From JBMOUD01 sp049319665 (GTDB lineage Bacteria; Pseudomonadota; Gammaproteobacteria; Enterobacterales; Enterobacteriaceae): a DNA stretch of 64,000 nt. The first letter of the stretch is position 1; every line of letters begins with the position of its first letter. The position numbers were made by a program, and so were the translations under genes. Shown here piece by piece: positions 44,556 to 52,662 of this stretch. The notes under the pieces were generated by a model. That model did not search any database and had not been told where the DNA came from. It saw only the letters and a program-made list of their open reading frames with translations. The stretch is taken from contig NZ_JBMOUD010000002.1 in NCBI RefSeq assembly GCF_049319665.1, positions 372,001 to 436,000 on the forward strand, read 5' to 3'.

Positions 44556-45490
44556 GTCTGTGGGCTGATTTGGACAGCGCATTCGTTGTCACTTGGTTAG
44601 CAGCGGCTGTGCGTCTGGCTGGTCCAGTTTTACTGGCCTCGCTGGGCGAGATTTATGCCGAACGTTCCGGGGTGCTCAATATTGGTATTGAAGGCACGGT
44701 CTTAATGGGCGCGCTGTCGAGCTATCTGGTATCGGTCTATTCCGGCTCCAGCGTGTTGGGATTTTTTGCGGGTGGAATAGGCGGGTTACTGGTCGGGCTA
44801 TTTTTGGCGTTCTTTTATCTGCGGGCGCTGGCCAGCCAGGTGGTGGTCGGGATTGTATTTAATATTTTGGCCGCCGGATTATCGACTTATATCTACAGCC
44901 TGGTGATGGGCAATAGCAGTTCACCGACCATCACCATGTTTAACTCGCTGTCAGTTCCCTGGTTGTCGTCAATCCCGTTGATTGGTCGAGTGTTTTTCCA
45001 TCAACCTTGGCCGCTCTATTTCACCTTAGTGATGGTCGTTGTGGCACAGGTGGTTTTATTCCATACGCGCTTTGGGTTATCGCTGCGTGCGGTAGGAGAA
45101 AATCCCCGCGCCGCTCATGCTGCAGGCTTAAACGTCCAGCGCATTCGTACCTATGGCGTGATGCTCTCCGGGTTAAGCGCCGGGTTAGCCGGTGGTTATC
45201 TGGTCACCGCGCAGATTGGCCTGTTTCGCGACAATATTGTCAGCGGCGAAGGTTTTATTGCGCTGGCGATCGTTATTTTTGGCCGTTGGAGCCCGGTAAA
45301 AGCGCTATTGGCTGCCTTTATTTTCGGTGCGGCCGATGCGCTGCAACTCTCTTTGCAATTGGTAAATAACCACATCCCTGCACAGTTGCTGCTGGCGTTG
45401 CCGTATTTACTCACCATTTTAGCGATGTCCGGCTTGGTAGGGAAAACTGTCCAACCGGGTGCCCTCACTCAGCCTTATCGTAAGGAGTAG
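44552..45490 (+). CDS. ABC transporter permease (NupQ/YufQ-like)
   Basis: The product has 312 residues and about 8-9 membrane helices. GEIYAERSGVLNIGIEGTVL and GENPRAAHAAGLNV are hallmark motifs of the second permease of BMP-type nucleoside importers. ATGA overlap with the first permease. The cupin gene begins 38 bases downstream with its own GGAG ribosome site. Confidence 0.94.
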   Translation: MSLWADLDSAFVVTWLAAAVRLAGPVLLASLGEIYAERSGVLNIGIEGTVLMGALSSYLVSVYSGSSVLGFFAGGIGGLLVGLFLAFFYLRALASQVVVGIVFNILAAGLSTYIYSLVMGNSSSPTITMFNSLSVPWLSSIPLIGRVFFHQPWPLYFTLVMVVVAQVVLFHTRFGLSLRAVGENPRAAHAAGLNVQRIRTYGVMLSGLSAGLAGGYLVTAQIGLFRDNIVSGEGFIALAIVIFGRWSPVKALLAAFIFGAADALQLSLQLVNNHIPAQLLLALPYLLTILAMSGLVGKTVQPGALTQPYRKE

Positions 45491-45528
45491 CAGGGGATTC
45501 TGCTACCTGGATATTTTAGGAGATACCG

Positions 45529-45960
45529 ATGATCAGCAACTTCCGTGGTACCGATGTGAAATCCGCTCAGGCTTTTCGTATCAGCCCGAATGACAGCAAC
45601 TACTTCGCTATTTTGTTCGATAAGCATCAGGACGATATCGAAAATATTTTCGTTATCGAGATTTTTAAAATCGGCGGTGCGACGCCACCTAATGAACACG
45701 CGGTAGCACACGAATTTTTCTACGTGTTGCACGGTGAAGGCATTGCCAGCTGTAGTGGTGAAGAGGTGTCACTACGCAAGGGGGATGCTTTGCTGCTTAA
45801 ACCAGGTAATGAGCATGTGATCCGCAATACCGGTAGCAGCAAGCTCTATACCTTGACGGTAATGACGCCCAATGAAGGCTTTGCCGAATTGATCCGTTCC
45901 GGTGAACCCGTTGCGCTGGATGACGAAGACTTGAGGATCCTCAGTGGGGAGCAGGCGTAA
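45529..45960 (+). CDS. Cupin-domain protein
   Basis: The product has 143 residues with a single conserved beta-barrel. Cupin motif 1 reads PPNEHAVAHEFFYVLHGEG (His, His, Glu metal ligands) and motif 2 KPGNEHVIRNTGSSK (His). Could be a small-molecule isomerase/hydrolase, a dioxygenase, or a substrate sensor. One-base overlap with the next gene (45960) shows it belongs to the catabolic operon. The pathway role is inferred only from context. Confidence 0.85.
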   Translation: MISNFRGTDVKSAQAFRISPNDSNYFAILFDKHQDDIENIFVIEIFKIGGATPPNEHAVAHEFFYVLHGEGIASCSGEEVSLRKGDALLLKPGNEHVIRNTGSSKLYTLTVMTPNEGFAELIRSGEPVALDDEDLRILSGEQA

Positions 45961-46751
45961 TGCGTCAACGACCGGCTAACTTGACTCCGCTGGGTGCCAG
46001 CTCGCGTAACCAGTGGCATGTGTCCGCACAGGACGTAGATTTAGTCCGTGATACGCCGCCGCCTGCGACGGTGACACTGCGTGATGGCCAGCGGCGTATT
46101 CACCTCGATGTTGGCCGCACCGCGCTGATTGTGGTGGATATGCAAAACGACTTCTGTCACCCACAAGGCTGGTTAAGTCATATCGGCGTAGATGTCACGC
46201 CCGCCCGAGCACCGATTGCGCCACTACAGCGTTTGTTGCCTTCGCTGCGCCAATCGGCAATGCCGGTGCTGTGGCTCAACTGGGGCAATCGCACGGATAA
46301 GCTGAATCTCAGCCCTGCGGTGTTACATGTCTATAAACCGACCGGTGAAGGCGTGGGATTGGGCGATCCGCTGCCCTCGAATCATGCTCCGGTATTAGAG
46401 GCGGGGAGCTGGGCGGCGGCGGTAGTCGATGAACTTGCACCACAGCCGCAAGACATATTGGTGAATAAATATCGCATGTCAGGGTTTCAGGATACCGAGC
46501 TTGATAGCATCTTGCGCAACCTCAATGTCACGACCTTGTTGTTTGCCGGGGTGAATGCCGACCAGTGCGTGCTTTGTACCTTGCAGGATGCCAATTTCCA
46601 CGGCTATGACTGTTTACTGCTCGAAGATTGCTGCGCAACGACATCGCCGCAGTTTTGTATGGATGCCACGTTATATAACGTGCGCCAGTGCTTTGGTTTT
46701 GTGACGGATTCGCAGCAACTGCTTGAACAGTTGGCCGAGTCTGCCGTGTAG
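45960..46751 (+). CDS. Isochorismatase-fold cysteine amidohydrolase, RutB-like
   Basis: The product has 263 residues. The Asp-Lys-Cys triad is visible: Asp60 (LIVVDMQNDF), Lys170 (VNKYRMSGF) and nucleophile Cys203 (NADQCVLCT). The stretch VDELAPQPQDILVNKYRMSG plus DTELDSILR is strikingly like RutB, which cleaves ureidoacrylate-type products; N-carbamoylsarcosine amidase and biuret hydrolase are related. An N-terminal extension of about 40 residues is added. Expected to split a ureido or carbamoyl group from a ring-opened intermediate, releasing CO2 and ammonia. Confidence 0.9.
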   Translation: MRQRPANLTPLGASSRNQWHVSAQDVDLVRDTPPPATVTLRDGQRRIHLDVGRTALIVVDMQNDFCHPQGWLSHIGVDVTPARAPIAPLQRLLPSLRQSAMPVLWLNWGNRTDKLNLSPAVLHVYKPTGEGVGLGDPLPSNHAPVLEAGSWAAAVVDELAPQPQDILVNKYRMSGFQDTELDSILRNLNVTTLLFAGVNADQCVLCTLQDANFHGYDCLLLEDCCATTSPQFCMDATLYNVRQCFGFVTDSQQLLEQLAESAV

Positions 46752-46768
46752 AACGATTGAGGTAACAG

Positions 46769-48163
46769 ATGGGCAGTTATATTTTGGCCGACGGCTGGGT
46801 CGTCACCATGAACCCCGCGCGCGAAGTGCTAGAAGAAGCCAGCATATTGATTGAAGGTGATCGCATTAGTGCAATTGGCACGCGCGGACAACTGGTCGCC
46901 AGCCATCCTGAAGCCGAGGTATTGGATTGCCGCAATGCGATTATTATTCCCGGCATGGTCAATACCCATACGCATCTGTTCCAAACCCTATTAAAAGGGC
47001 TAGGCGATGATATGGTGCTGAAAAAATGGTTCACCTGCATGACTGGACCGAGCGCCGTGGAATTGACCGAAGAAGATGTGTCGGCAGCGGCGATGCATGG
47101 CTGTGTGGAGTCTTTGCGTTCCGGTGTTACCTCGCTGGTCGATTTTATGTATGCGCATCCGCGCCCGGGGCTGACTGCGAAAGTGGTCGAGGCCTTTGAG
47201 ATAACGGGTATTCGCGGTTACGTTTGCCGCGGTTTTCTCACCACTGGTGCAGAGCACGGTATCCCGAGTGAATTAATCGAAACGCCCGAGGCGGCACTGG
47301 CCGATGCGCGGCGTTTGATAAAATTTTATAACCGCCCCGATGCGCGGGTAAAAGTGGGTATTGCGCCGAGTATGATCTGGGCATTGGACGAGAAAGTGCT
47401 GCGCGGTACGCGCGAACTCGCTAATGAAACGGGGGCGCTGATTACGACTCACATCGCAGAAACCGATTTCGAGATAGCCCAGTCGCAGCTGCGCTTCCAG
47501 TCTACTGATACCGAATTTTTAAGCGATATTGGCTTTCTTGGCCCGGATGTATTGGCGGTACATTGCGTACAGTGCGCCAGCCGCGATATCCGTGCATTGA
47601 AGCATCACGATGTGCGCGTATCCCATAATCCGTGCAGCAATATGTATCTGGCCTCTGGCGTGGCGCCTATCCCAGAAATGTTAGCGGCGGGTATTACAGT
47701 GGGATTAGGCTCGGATGGTCCGGCGAGCAGTAATAATCACAGCTTATTCCAAGCGATGAAAATGGCGGCGCTGTTGCAAAAAGGTGTACATCGCGACCCG
47801 ACGATTATGACTGCAGAAAAAGTGCTAGAGATGGCAACTATCGACGGTGCACGGGCTATCGGCTTGGATCACCTGATTGGTTCGATAGAAGTGGGTAAAA
47901 AAGCGGATATTGCTATCGTGGGCACCGATCATCCGGCAATGACGCCGGTGCATCATCCGGTTTCTTCGCTGGTTTACTCGGCGCTGGGCCATGAGGTGAC
48001 GGATGTGTTTATTGATGGTGAACCGGTATTACGTAACGGTAAGCTGACCAGAGTGAACGAACGGGAAGTTTTGTTGCGCTCGCAGCAGGCGGCGAATAGT
48101 TTAGCCGAGCGGGCGGGCAGCGATCGTTTTAAACGCCGTCCTTGGCGCGCGAGTTCTTTCTAA
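46769..48163 (+). CDS. Metal-dependent amidohydrolase/deaminase (TrzN/AtzB/8-oxoguanine deaminase-like)
   Basis: The product has 464 residues in the COG0402 amidohydrolase group. Metal ligands: His67/His69 (VNTHTHLF), His228 with Glu231 (TTHIAETD), His265 (LAVHCVQ) and Asp316 (GLGSDGPASSN). The family deaminates or dechlorinates purines, pyrimidines and s-triazines; 8-oxoguanine deaminase is among the closer matches by eye. Specific substrate unknown. Last gene of the cluster; ends 11 bases from the convergent yheU with no terminator visible. Confidence 0.92.
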   Translation: MGSYILADGWVVTMNPAREVLEEASILIEGDRISAIGTRGQLVASHPEAEVLDCRNAIIIPGMVNTHTHLFQTLLKGLGDDMVLKKWFTCMTGPSAVELTEEDVSAAAMHGCVESLRSGVTSLVDFMYAHPRPGLTAKVVEAFEITGIRGYVCRGFLTTGAEHGIPSELIETPEAALADARRLIKFYNRPDARVKVGIAPSMIWALDEKVLRGTRELANETGALITTHIAETDFEIAQSQLRFQSTDTEFLSDIGFLGPDVLAVHCVQCASRDIRALKHHDVRVSHNPCSNMYLASGVAPIPEMLAAGITVGLGSDGPASSNNHSLFQAMKMAALLQKGVHRDPTIMTAEKVLEMATIDGARAIGLDHLIGSIEVGKKADIAIVGTDHPAMTPVHHPVSSLVYSALGHEVTDVFIDGEPVLRNGKLTRVNEREVLLRSQQAANSLAERAGSDRFKRRPWRASSF

Positions 48164-48174
48164 CGGCATCCTGC

Positions 48175-48417
48175 TTAAAACTGTTCTCTCTCTTCATCCC
48201 CCGCGCGGAATTGTCCGCGCGGCATAATGTTCAGCGTTTCGTGCAATTCTGACCAGACTAATACCACGTCGCTGCTTTTTAGCTGACGAATAACGTCGGC
48301 GACTTTCTGTTCCAGCGAGCGTTCCTGTTCGCCGTAATCGGTACCTTCGCGCAGGACGAAGGCCTCAATGACGTTATTCAGGGTTTCCGCGTCCAACTCT
48401 TTCCAGGGAATAATCAC
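48175..48417 (-). CDS. yheU: YheU family protein (UPF0270)
   Basis: Small conserved protein of unknown function. The product has 80 residues from a GTG start at 48417 giving VIIPWKELDAETLNNVI; E. coli has 72. GTG is preceded by AAGAGAGAG, and the longer frame upstream lies inside yheT and does not match the family. Conserved core FVLREGTDYGEQERSLEQK and LVWSELHETLNIMPRGQF. The C-terminal EEREQF tail is extra. Start is 14 bases after the yheT stop. Confidence 0.9.
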   Translation of the reverse strand: MIIPWKELDAETLNNVIEAFVLREGTDYGEQERSLEQKVADVIRQLKSSDVVLVWSELHETLNIMPRGQFRAGDEEREQF

Positions 48418-48430
48418 GATAGGCTCTCTC

Positions 48431-49402
48431 TTAAACCAAATGAGGTGCCAGCCAGGTTGGAATTCGCTGCTCGAGCCACATTTGTGGACGACGTAAGCTG
48501 CCAGTAACAAAACCGACGTGGCCGCCGTGCTCGGTCAGTTGATATTCGATATTGGCCGGTAAATCTTTAACGTCGGGGATCACATCATGAGTCATGAAGG
48601 GATCGTCCTTGGCGTGGATAATCAGCAATGGGATCGCCACCTGGGGTAAGAGTGGCAGGGCGCTACAGCGGCGATAATAATCCAACGCATCTTCAAAACC
48701 ATGAGCCTTAGAGGTAATGGCATCATCAAATTCGCGCAGACGTTTCATGGCATTGAGCTGTTTTAGCGTGACCGGCAAACTATCTGGATATTTTTTCAGT
48801 TTACGCCGGGCGTTAATTTTTAACTGATTGAGTAAATAGCGCTGATAAAACTGCGATGGGCCTTTTTCCAAACGGTATGAACAAGGTTCTAACATTAAGG
48901 GGGCAGAGACCACCACCGCCGCTTTCAACCGGCAGTTTTCCCCTTCTTCGGCCAGATAACAGGCCAGCATATTGCCGCCAAGTGACACACCAACCGCTCC
49001 GGTTGGCACATCGCCATAAGTTTGGGTCATCCAGTTGAGGAAGAAGCGTGCATCTTCGGTTTCACCCGAATGATAGATACGCTCCATCTTATTTGGCTCA
49101 CCGCTGCAACCACGAAAATGCATCACGACACCCAGCCAGCCTTGCTTGCGCCAGGCATTGAGTAAACCATGAGCATAAGGGCTATGCACGCTGCCCTCTA
49201 ATCCATGAAACATCACCATACGAGGCTTGTCTTTCGCCAGTTCGGGATCTTCACTCCACGCTAGGTCAATAAAATCGCCGTCGGGAAGATTCAACCGCTG
49301 CCAATGCGGCTTGATCAGCGTGCGTCGCCGCAACAATCTTGGCAGCAGTGTTTGCAGGTGAGGATTACGAGCACCTGACAGAGGGCGGAATATTTCATGC
49401 AT
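48431..49402 (-). CDS. yheT: Alpha/beta hydrolase YheT
   Basis: Predicted carboxylesterase/lipase-like hydrolase, physiological substrate unknown. The product has 323 residues (E. coli 340, shorter N-terminus here). Oxyanion region MVMFHGLEGSVHSPYAHGL, FRGCSGEPN, nucleophile Ser in GVSLGGNMLAC, Asp in IIHAKDDPFM and His in TEHGGHVGF. Upstream of yheU on the same strand; yheS, its E. coli neighbour, is about 11.6 kb away here. Confidence 0.94.
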   Translation of the reverse strand: MHEIFRPLSGARNPHLQTLLPRLLRRRTLIKPHWQRLNLPDGDFIDLAWSEDPELAKDKPRMVMFHGLEGSVHSPYAHGLLNAWRKQGWLGVVMHFRGCSGEPNKMERIYHSGETEDARFFLNWMTQTYGDVPTGAVGVSLGGNMLACYLAEEGENCRLKAAVVVSAPLMLEPCSYRLEKGPSQFYQRYLLNQLKINARRKLKKYPDSLPVTLKQLNAMKRLREFDDAITSKAHGFEDALDYYRRCSALPLLPQVAIPLLIIHAKDDPFMTHDVIPDVKDLPANIEYQLTEHGGHVGFVTGSLRRPQMWLEQRIPTWLAPHLV

Positions 49403-49500
49403 AACGTGAATTAAATTCTCTTAAAAACAAACTTGTAGGATCAATACCACACTGATAATTTCATCACTGATGACATATCTTGGGTAGGATACCTTATTAA

Positions 49501-50103
49501 ATGGAAATTGGTTTCTTTCTATCAATGCTTGGCTTTTTATGGGTCGCGGCAATTACGCCAGGCCCGAATAATATGCTATTAACCACCTCCGGCGCCAATT
49601 TTGGTTTTGTCCGTTCGTTACTGTTGATGATCGGCATCATGTTGGGGATGCAAAGCATCATGCTATTGGTGGCGTTTGGCGTCGGTAGCCTGATTCTGGT
49701 TTATCCGCTGCTGCATACTATCCTGAAAGTACTCGGTAGCCTTTATCTGTTATGGCTGGCCTGGAAAGTGGCAACTTCAGCTTATGAAACCTTAGAGGTA
49801 GGTGTCGCACCTCCCAAGCCTTTACGTCTTTATCAAGGTTGGTTATTGCAGTTCCTTAACCCGAAAGCCTGGCTGATGGGATTAGGTGCCGTTGCCAGTT
49901 TCAGTTTGCCGGGAGCGGCCTACAATCAGTCAATTGCGGCCATCGCGCTGGGCATCTTTTTAGTCAATCTTGTAGCGGGAGTTATCTGGCTGGGTTTTGG
50001 CACGGTGATTGGCCGTCTGCTGCACAGCCGGCGCTCATGGTACACCTTTAATATCTCTATGGGGCTATTAACCGCTGCCTGCGTGTTATTGATTTGGCGT
50101 TAA
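49501..50103 (+). CDS. LysE/RhtB-family exporter
   Basis: The product has 200 residues and about six membrane helices, with the family start WVAAITPGPNNMLLTTSGANFG and LNPKAWLMGLGAV. Such proteins export amino acids or derivatives (E. coli EamB-like in pattern). Substrate not deducible. Divergent from yheT. The stretch 50104-50199 after it holds no gene. Confidence 0.9.
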   Translation: MEIGFFLSMLGFLWVAAITPGPNNMLLTTSGANFGFVRSLLLMIGIMLGMQSIMLLVAFGVGSLILVYPLLHTILKVLGSLYLLWLAWKVATSAYETLEVGVAPPKPLRLYQGWLLQFLNPKAWLMGLGAVASFSLPGAAYNQSIAAIALGIFLVNLVAGVIWLGFGTVIGRLLHSRRSWYTFNISMGLLTAACVLLIWR

Positions 50104-50199
50104 TGGGTGGTCTGGCGTGAATAGTTTATCGAATGCTAGTAGTTAATTTGATCCTGATGTTTAGTGTATTGACGACAAAGGCATTTACTAAAAATTTCT

Positions 50200-50550
50200 T
50201 CACAATAATTGAATCCCAAATCGCCGCACGACCATGGCATAGAGGATAAATAGCAGTACGGTAACGACACAGCAGATGGCCAGAGTCGGCCAAAAACCAA
50301 AGCGGTTGAGCAGCACAGGGAATAAAAGAAACATCGGCAGCGTCGGTACGACATACCAGAATGTGTACCACGCGTGATTGGCAATTTTATTGAGCGGCTG
50401 GCCTTCTACTTTCATCCAAATTAATACCAAGATGGTGACTAGCGGCAGAGCGGCCAGCAACCCGCCCAGCCTGTCGCTGCGTTTCGCCACTTCCGACACC
50501 AACACGACAACGCTGGCAGTGATGGCATATTTTATCAGTATCCAGAACAT
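50200..50550 (-). CDS. DUF3147 family membrane protein
   Basis: The product has 116 residues from the ATG at 50550 (MFWILIKYAITASVVV); the frame is open further but the extra part overlaps the end of rcnA. About four membrane helices; conserved SEVAKRSDRLGGLLAALPLV between TM1 and TM2. Function unknown. It lies downstream of rcnA on the same strand, with a hairpin (50575-50595) between. Confidence 0.82.
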   Translation of the reverse strand: MFWILIKYAITASVVVLVSEVAKRSDRLGGLLAALPLVTILVLIWMKVEGQPLNKIANHAWYTFWYVVPTLPMFLLFPVLLNRFGFWPTLAICCVVTVLLFILYAMVVRRFGIQLL

Positions 50551-50574
50551 GTTGTTTCTTACCTTAGCGTAATG

Positions 50575-50595
50575 TGGCCGGCTTATCGCCGGCCA
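50575..50595. terminator. GC-rich hairpin after rcnA
   Basis: Perfect 8-base-pair stem TGGCCGGC/GCCGGCCA with loop TTATC between rcnA and the DUF3147 gene. No T run follows on the minus strand, so it may be an attenuator or RNA-stability element instead. Confidence 0.4.
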
Positions 50596-50602
50596 AAGAA
50601 AG

Positions 50603-51718
50603 TTATATCGCAACGTCATGAAAACCGTGCATCGCCATGTAGAATCCCACCACGGCGATCAGCGCACTGGAAAAATAGGGGGCACGGCGTGCCAGCGTGG
50701 AGAAGCCGCTCCAGCGTTTGCTAACATGGCGTACGCTATAGGCCGCGCCCACACCAACGGTAACCAGCGTGAGTGCTAATCCGATGCTGAAGCAGAAAAC
50801 GAGCGCCGCACCGAGGGCAAACTTTTTCACCTGGATGCATAACAGCAAGACGGTAATCGCCGCCGGGCAAGGGACTAATCCGCCGGTCAACCCGAACAGC
50901 AGAATTTGCCCGTTGGTGACATCGCGATTAGCAAAGCGTTTGCTGATATCACTGGCATGCGCACGTTCGTGAGCATCCTGATATTCCTGTGAACCCTGTT
51001 CCAGCCCATCCAACTTGGCATGATCGTGTGCATGTTCATGCTCTTGGAAATCAACCTCATAGCTGTGGAAGTGGTGGCCGTGTCCAAGGTGTAAACGCAC
51101 CTTGAATTCATGCGGTTCTGGAATGATCTCCTCTGATACCAACAAGCCATCTTGCTGCTTAAAGATAAAGCGTTGTGTACTGCCGTCAGCACGCTCAGTT
51201 TCTAGTGTGGCATCATTAGCCTGCCATTTTTGCCCTGATAGCGTTTGTAAATTCCAACGCGGCGGTGCGTTGACTTCAACAATTTCCAGCCTGACCTCGC
51301 CATGGCCGGTATTGATGATTCTCACTTCGTCATGATCGTGATGATCGCCAGATTGCGAGGCTTTCCATTGACGTTGATCTGACCAGGTGCGCCAAAACAT
51401 CCAGGCTGCGGTACCAATAATAATGGCGCCGGAGATCAGCTGGAACCAAGGTTCTACGGCTTCTGGCGTAAATTTCCTGCTGATCATCATCCCGCTCATG
51501 GCCACGAGCCAAACGACCACGGTATGTGAAAGGGTCGCAGCCAGGCCAAGCATCACGGCCTGTTTAACCGTTCCTCGGATGGCGACAATAAAAGCGGCCA
51601 TCATGGTTTTTGAATGGCCTGGTTCAAGGCCATGTAAGGCCCCTAGCAATATGGCGCTAGGGATGAAGATAAGAGCACTTGACGTGCCATGATTGAGTAA
51701 TGCGGCAAAGTCGGTCAT
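50603..51718 (-). CDS. rcnA: Nickel/cobalt efflux protein RcnA with enlarged His-rich loop
   Basis: RcnA exports Ni(II) and Co(II) across the inner membrane. The product has 371 residues, against about 274 in E. coli. N-terminal helices include HGLEPGHSKTMMAAF (metal-path His/Asp-like site), and C-terminal helices include LFGLTGGLVPCPAAITVLL. Between TM3 and TM4 (about residues 115-240) lies an extra segment of about 100 residues. It has a beta-rich part (RWNLQTLSGQKWQANDATL, RADGSTQRFIFKQQDG) and His clusters (HLGHGHHFHSYE, HEHAHDHA). It is divergent from rcnR with a G-tract operator between. Confidence 0.93.
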   Translation of the reverse strand: MTDFAALLNHGTSSALIFIPSAILLGALHGLEPGHSKTMMAAFIVAIRGTVKQAVMLGLAATLSHTVVVWLVAMSGMMISRKFTPEAVEPWFQLISGAIIIGTAAWMFWRTWSDQRQWKASQSGDHHDHDEVRIINTGHGEVRLEIVEVNAPPRWNLQTLSGQKWQANDATLETERADGSTQRFIFKQQDGLLVSEEIIPEPHEFKVRLHLGHGHHFHSYEVDFQEHEHAHDHAKLDGLEQGSQEYQDAHERAHASDISKRFANRDVTNGQILLFGLTGGLVPCPAAITVLLLCIQVKKFALGAALVFCFSIGLALTLVTVGVGAAYSVRHVSKRWSGFSTLARRAPYFSSALIAVVGFYMAMHGFHDVAI

Positions 51719-51782
51719 GTTAGCGGCTCGAAATGATAGTATTAAAGTAAAGGTTCTGGCTGTCCCCAGAACATAAATATAC

Positions 51783-51796
51783 TATACCCCAGTATA
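51783..51796. promoter_or_regulatory. RcnR operator-like site
   Basis: Inverted repeat TATAC-CCCA-GTATA in the rcnA-rcnR intergenic region. RcnR/CsoR proteins bind a G/C tract flanked by AT-rich inverted repeats; this form and position fit. A similar TATACTATA word lies just to the left. Confidence 0.65.
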
Positions 51797-51821
51797 CTAT
51801 TAGATCAACATGGAGATCGAA

Positions 51822-52097
51822 ATGGCGCATATTATTTCCAATCAGAAAAAACTACTGGCTCGAATTCGCCGGATAAAAGGCCAAGCCGAATCTCTTGAAA
51901 AGTCGATCGGCTCAGAGAATGAGTGCATCAACATATTGCAGCAGATCGCGGCTATTCGCGGCGCGGTCAATGGGTTGATGAGCGAAGTGATGGAAGGACA
52001 TATCCGTGAGCATCTGATGAATGAGAACGAAACGCCGGCGCAGCGAGAAGCCGATATGGAAGAGATCGTGTCGGTGATCAGGTCTTATTTGAAATAA
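51822..52097 (+). CDS. rcnR: Ni/Co-responsive repressor RcnR
   Basis: CsoR/RcnR-family all-helical repressor that releases rcnA when it binds Ni or Co. The product has 91 residues from the ATG at 51822 (MAHIISNQKK), after GGAG. The metal ligands known for E. coli RcnR are at the same positions: His3, Cys35, His60 and His64, which supports RcnR over the formaldehyde sensor FrmR. Core LQQIAAIRGAVNGLM. Divergent from rcnA. Confidence 0.92.
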   Translation: MAHIISNQKKLLARIRRIKGQAESLEKSIGSENECINILQQIAAIRGAVNGLMSEVMEGHIREHLMNENETPAQREADMEEIVSVIRSYLK

Positions 52098-52240
52098 ACA
52101 TATAAAAGTAATGACCAAGCCATTGAGTTTGATGGAAAAGCCATCCAGCTCGTCATCATAAAACTGGTTATGGCAGCGTTGTGCAGGTTCGGGCGCTTAT
52201 GAATACATCGTAATATGTCAGCGTTGTCGAACGCGCCCGG

Positions 52241-52264
52241 CAAGGGTTTAAGGCGAAACCCTTG
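52241..52264. repeat. Perfect hairpin
   Basis: Nine-base-pair stem CAAGGGTTT/AAACCCTTG around loop AAGGCG, in the non-coding region before tauA. Not followed by a T run, so not an obvious terminator. Confidence 0.6.
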
Positions 52265-52371
52265 CATCCCCGCCTTACGCTTAAACTTATCGGGTCGCTG
52301 CGCGACTGCCCGCACTCTCTGCTTCGGCCGGGTGGGTCGGCTGAGACGGTCGTCCCTGACCGGCTCAACCT

Positions 52372-52395
52372 AAATCGACCGTCCTTGGTCGATTT
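52372..52395. repeat. Perfect hairpin
   Basis: Nine-base-pair stem AAATCGACC/GGTCGATTT around loop GTCCTT. Second hairpin of the same non-coding region. Confidence 0.6.
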
Positions 52396-52441
52396 CCCCT
52401 GGCCTCATTCGTTCGTTTGGCCGACAAGATGCGCTGTTGAA

Positions 52442-52501
52442 GGTCAAAAGGGCTAAAGTCAAAAGAGCTAAAGTCAAAATAGAGAGGGTCAAAAGAGGGG
52501 T
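52442..52501 (+). repeat. 15-bp tandem repeat, four units
   Basis: Four adjacent 15-base units share the core GTCAAAA: ggtcaaaagggctaa, agtcaaaagagctaa, agtcaaaatagagag, ggtcaaaagaggggt. The first two are nearly the same; the others are diverged. Confidence 0.75.
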
Positions 52502-52662
52502 TAAAGGCTTTATTGCAATAGTTTGGTTCTTATCTGATTTTCTTATATATTCCAAAAGGTAATTAAAGATAATTTCTAATTACTTTAAGTGCGCCATTCG
52601 CTCGGCTACAACAGTCATCACACCCTGAGAATTTCTGATGATCTTTTGTGGAGCACCTGATT

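Larger units (their letters stand above)
52098..52662. other. Gene-free repeat-bearing region between rcnR and tauA
   Basis: About 565 bases with no supported gene. The middle is G+C-rich and full of short hairpins (52241-52264; 52372-52395). The right part turns A+T-rich after a 15-base tandem repeat (52442-52501). The final 100 bases should hold the tauA promoter; an inverted TAATTA pair (near 52561-52583) is a possible regulator site. Confidence 0.6.

Noticed and set aside
52168..52555. Several 60-76 codon ORFs between rcnR and tauA
   Set aside because: Arg/Pro/Leu-rich translations of hairpin and tandem-repeat DNA; no start signals.
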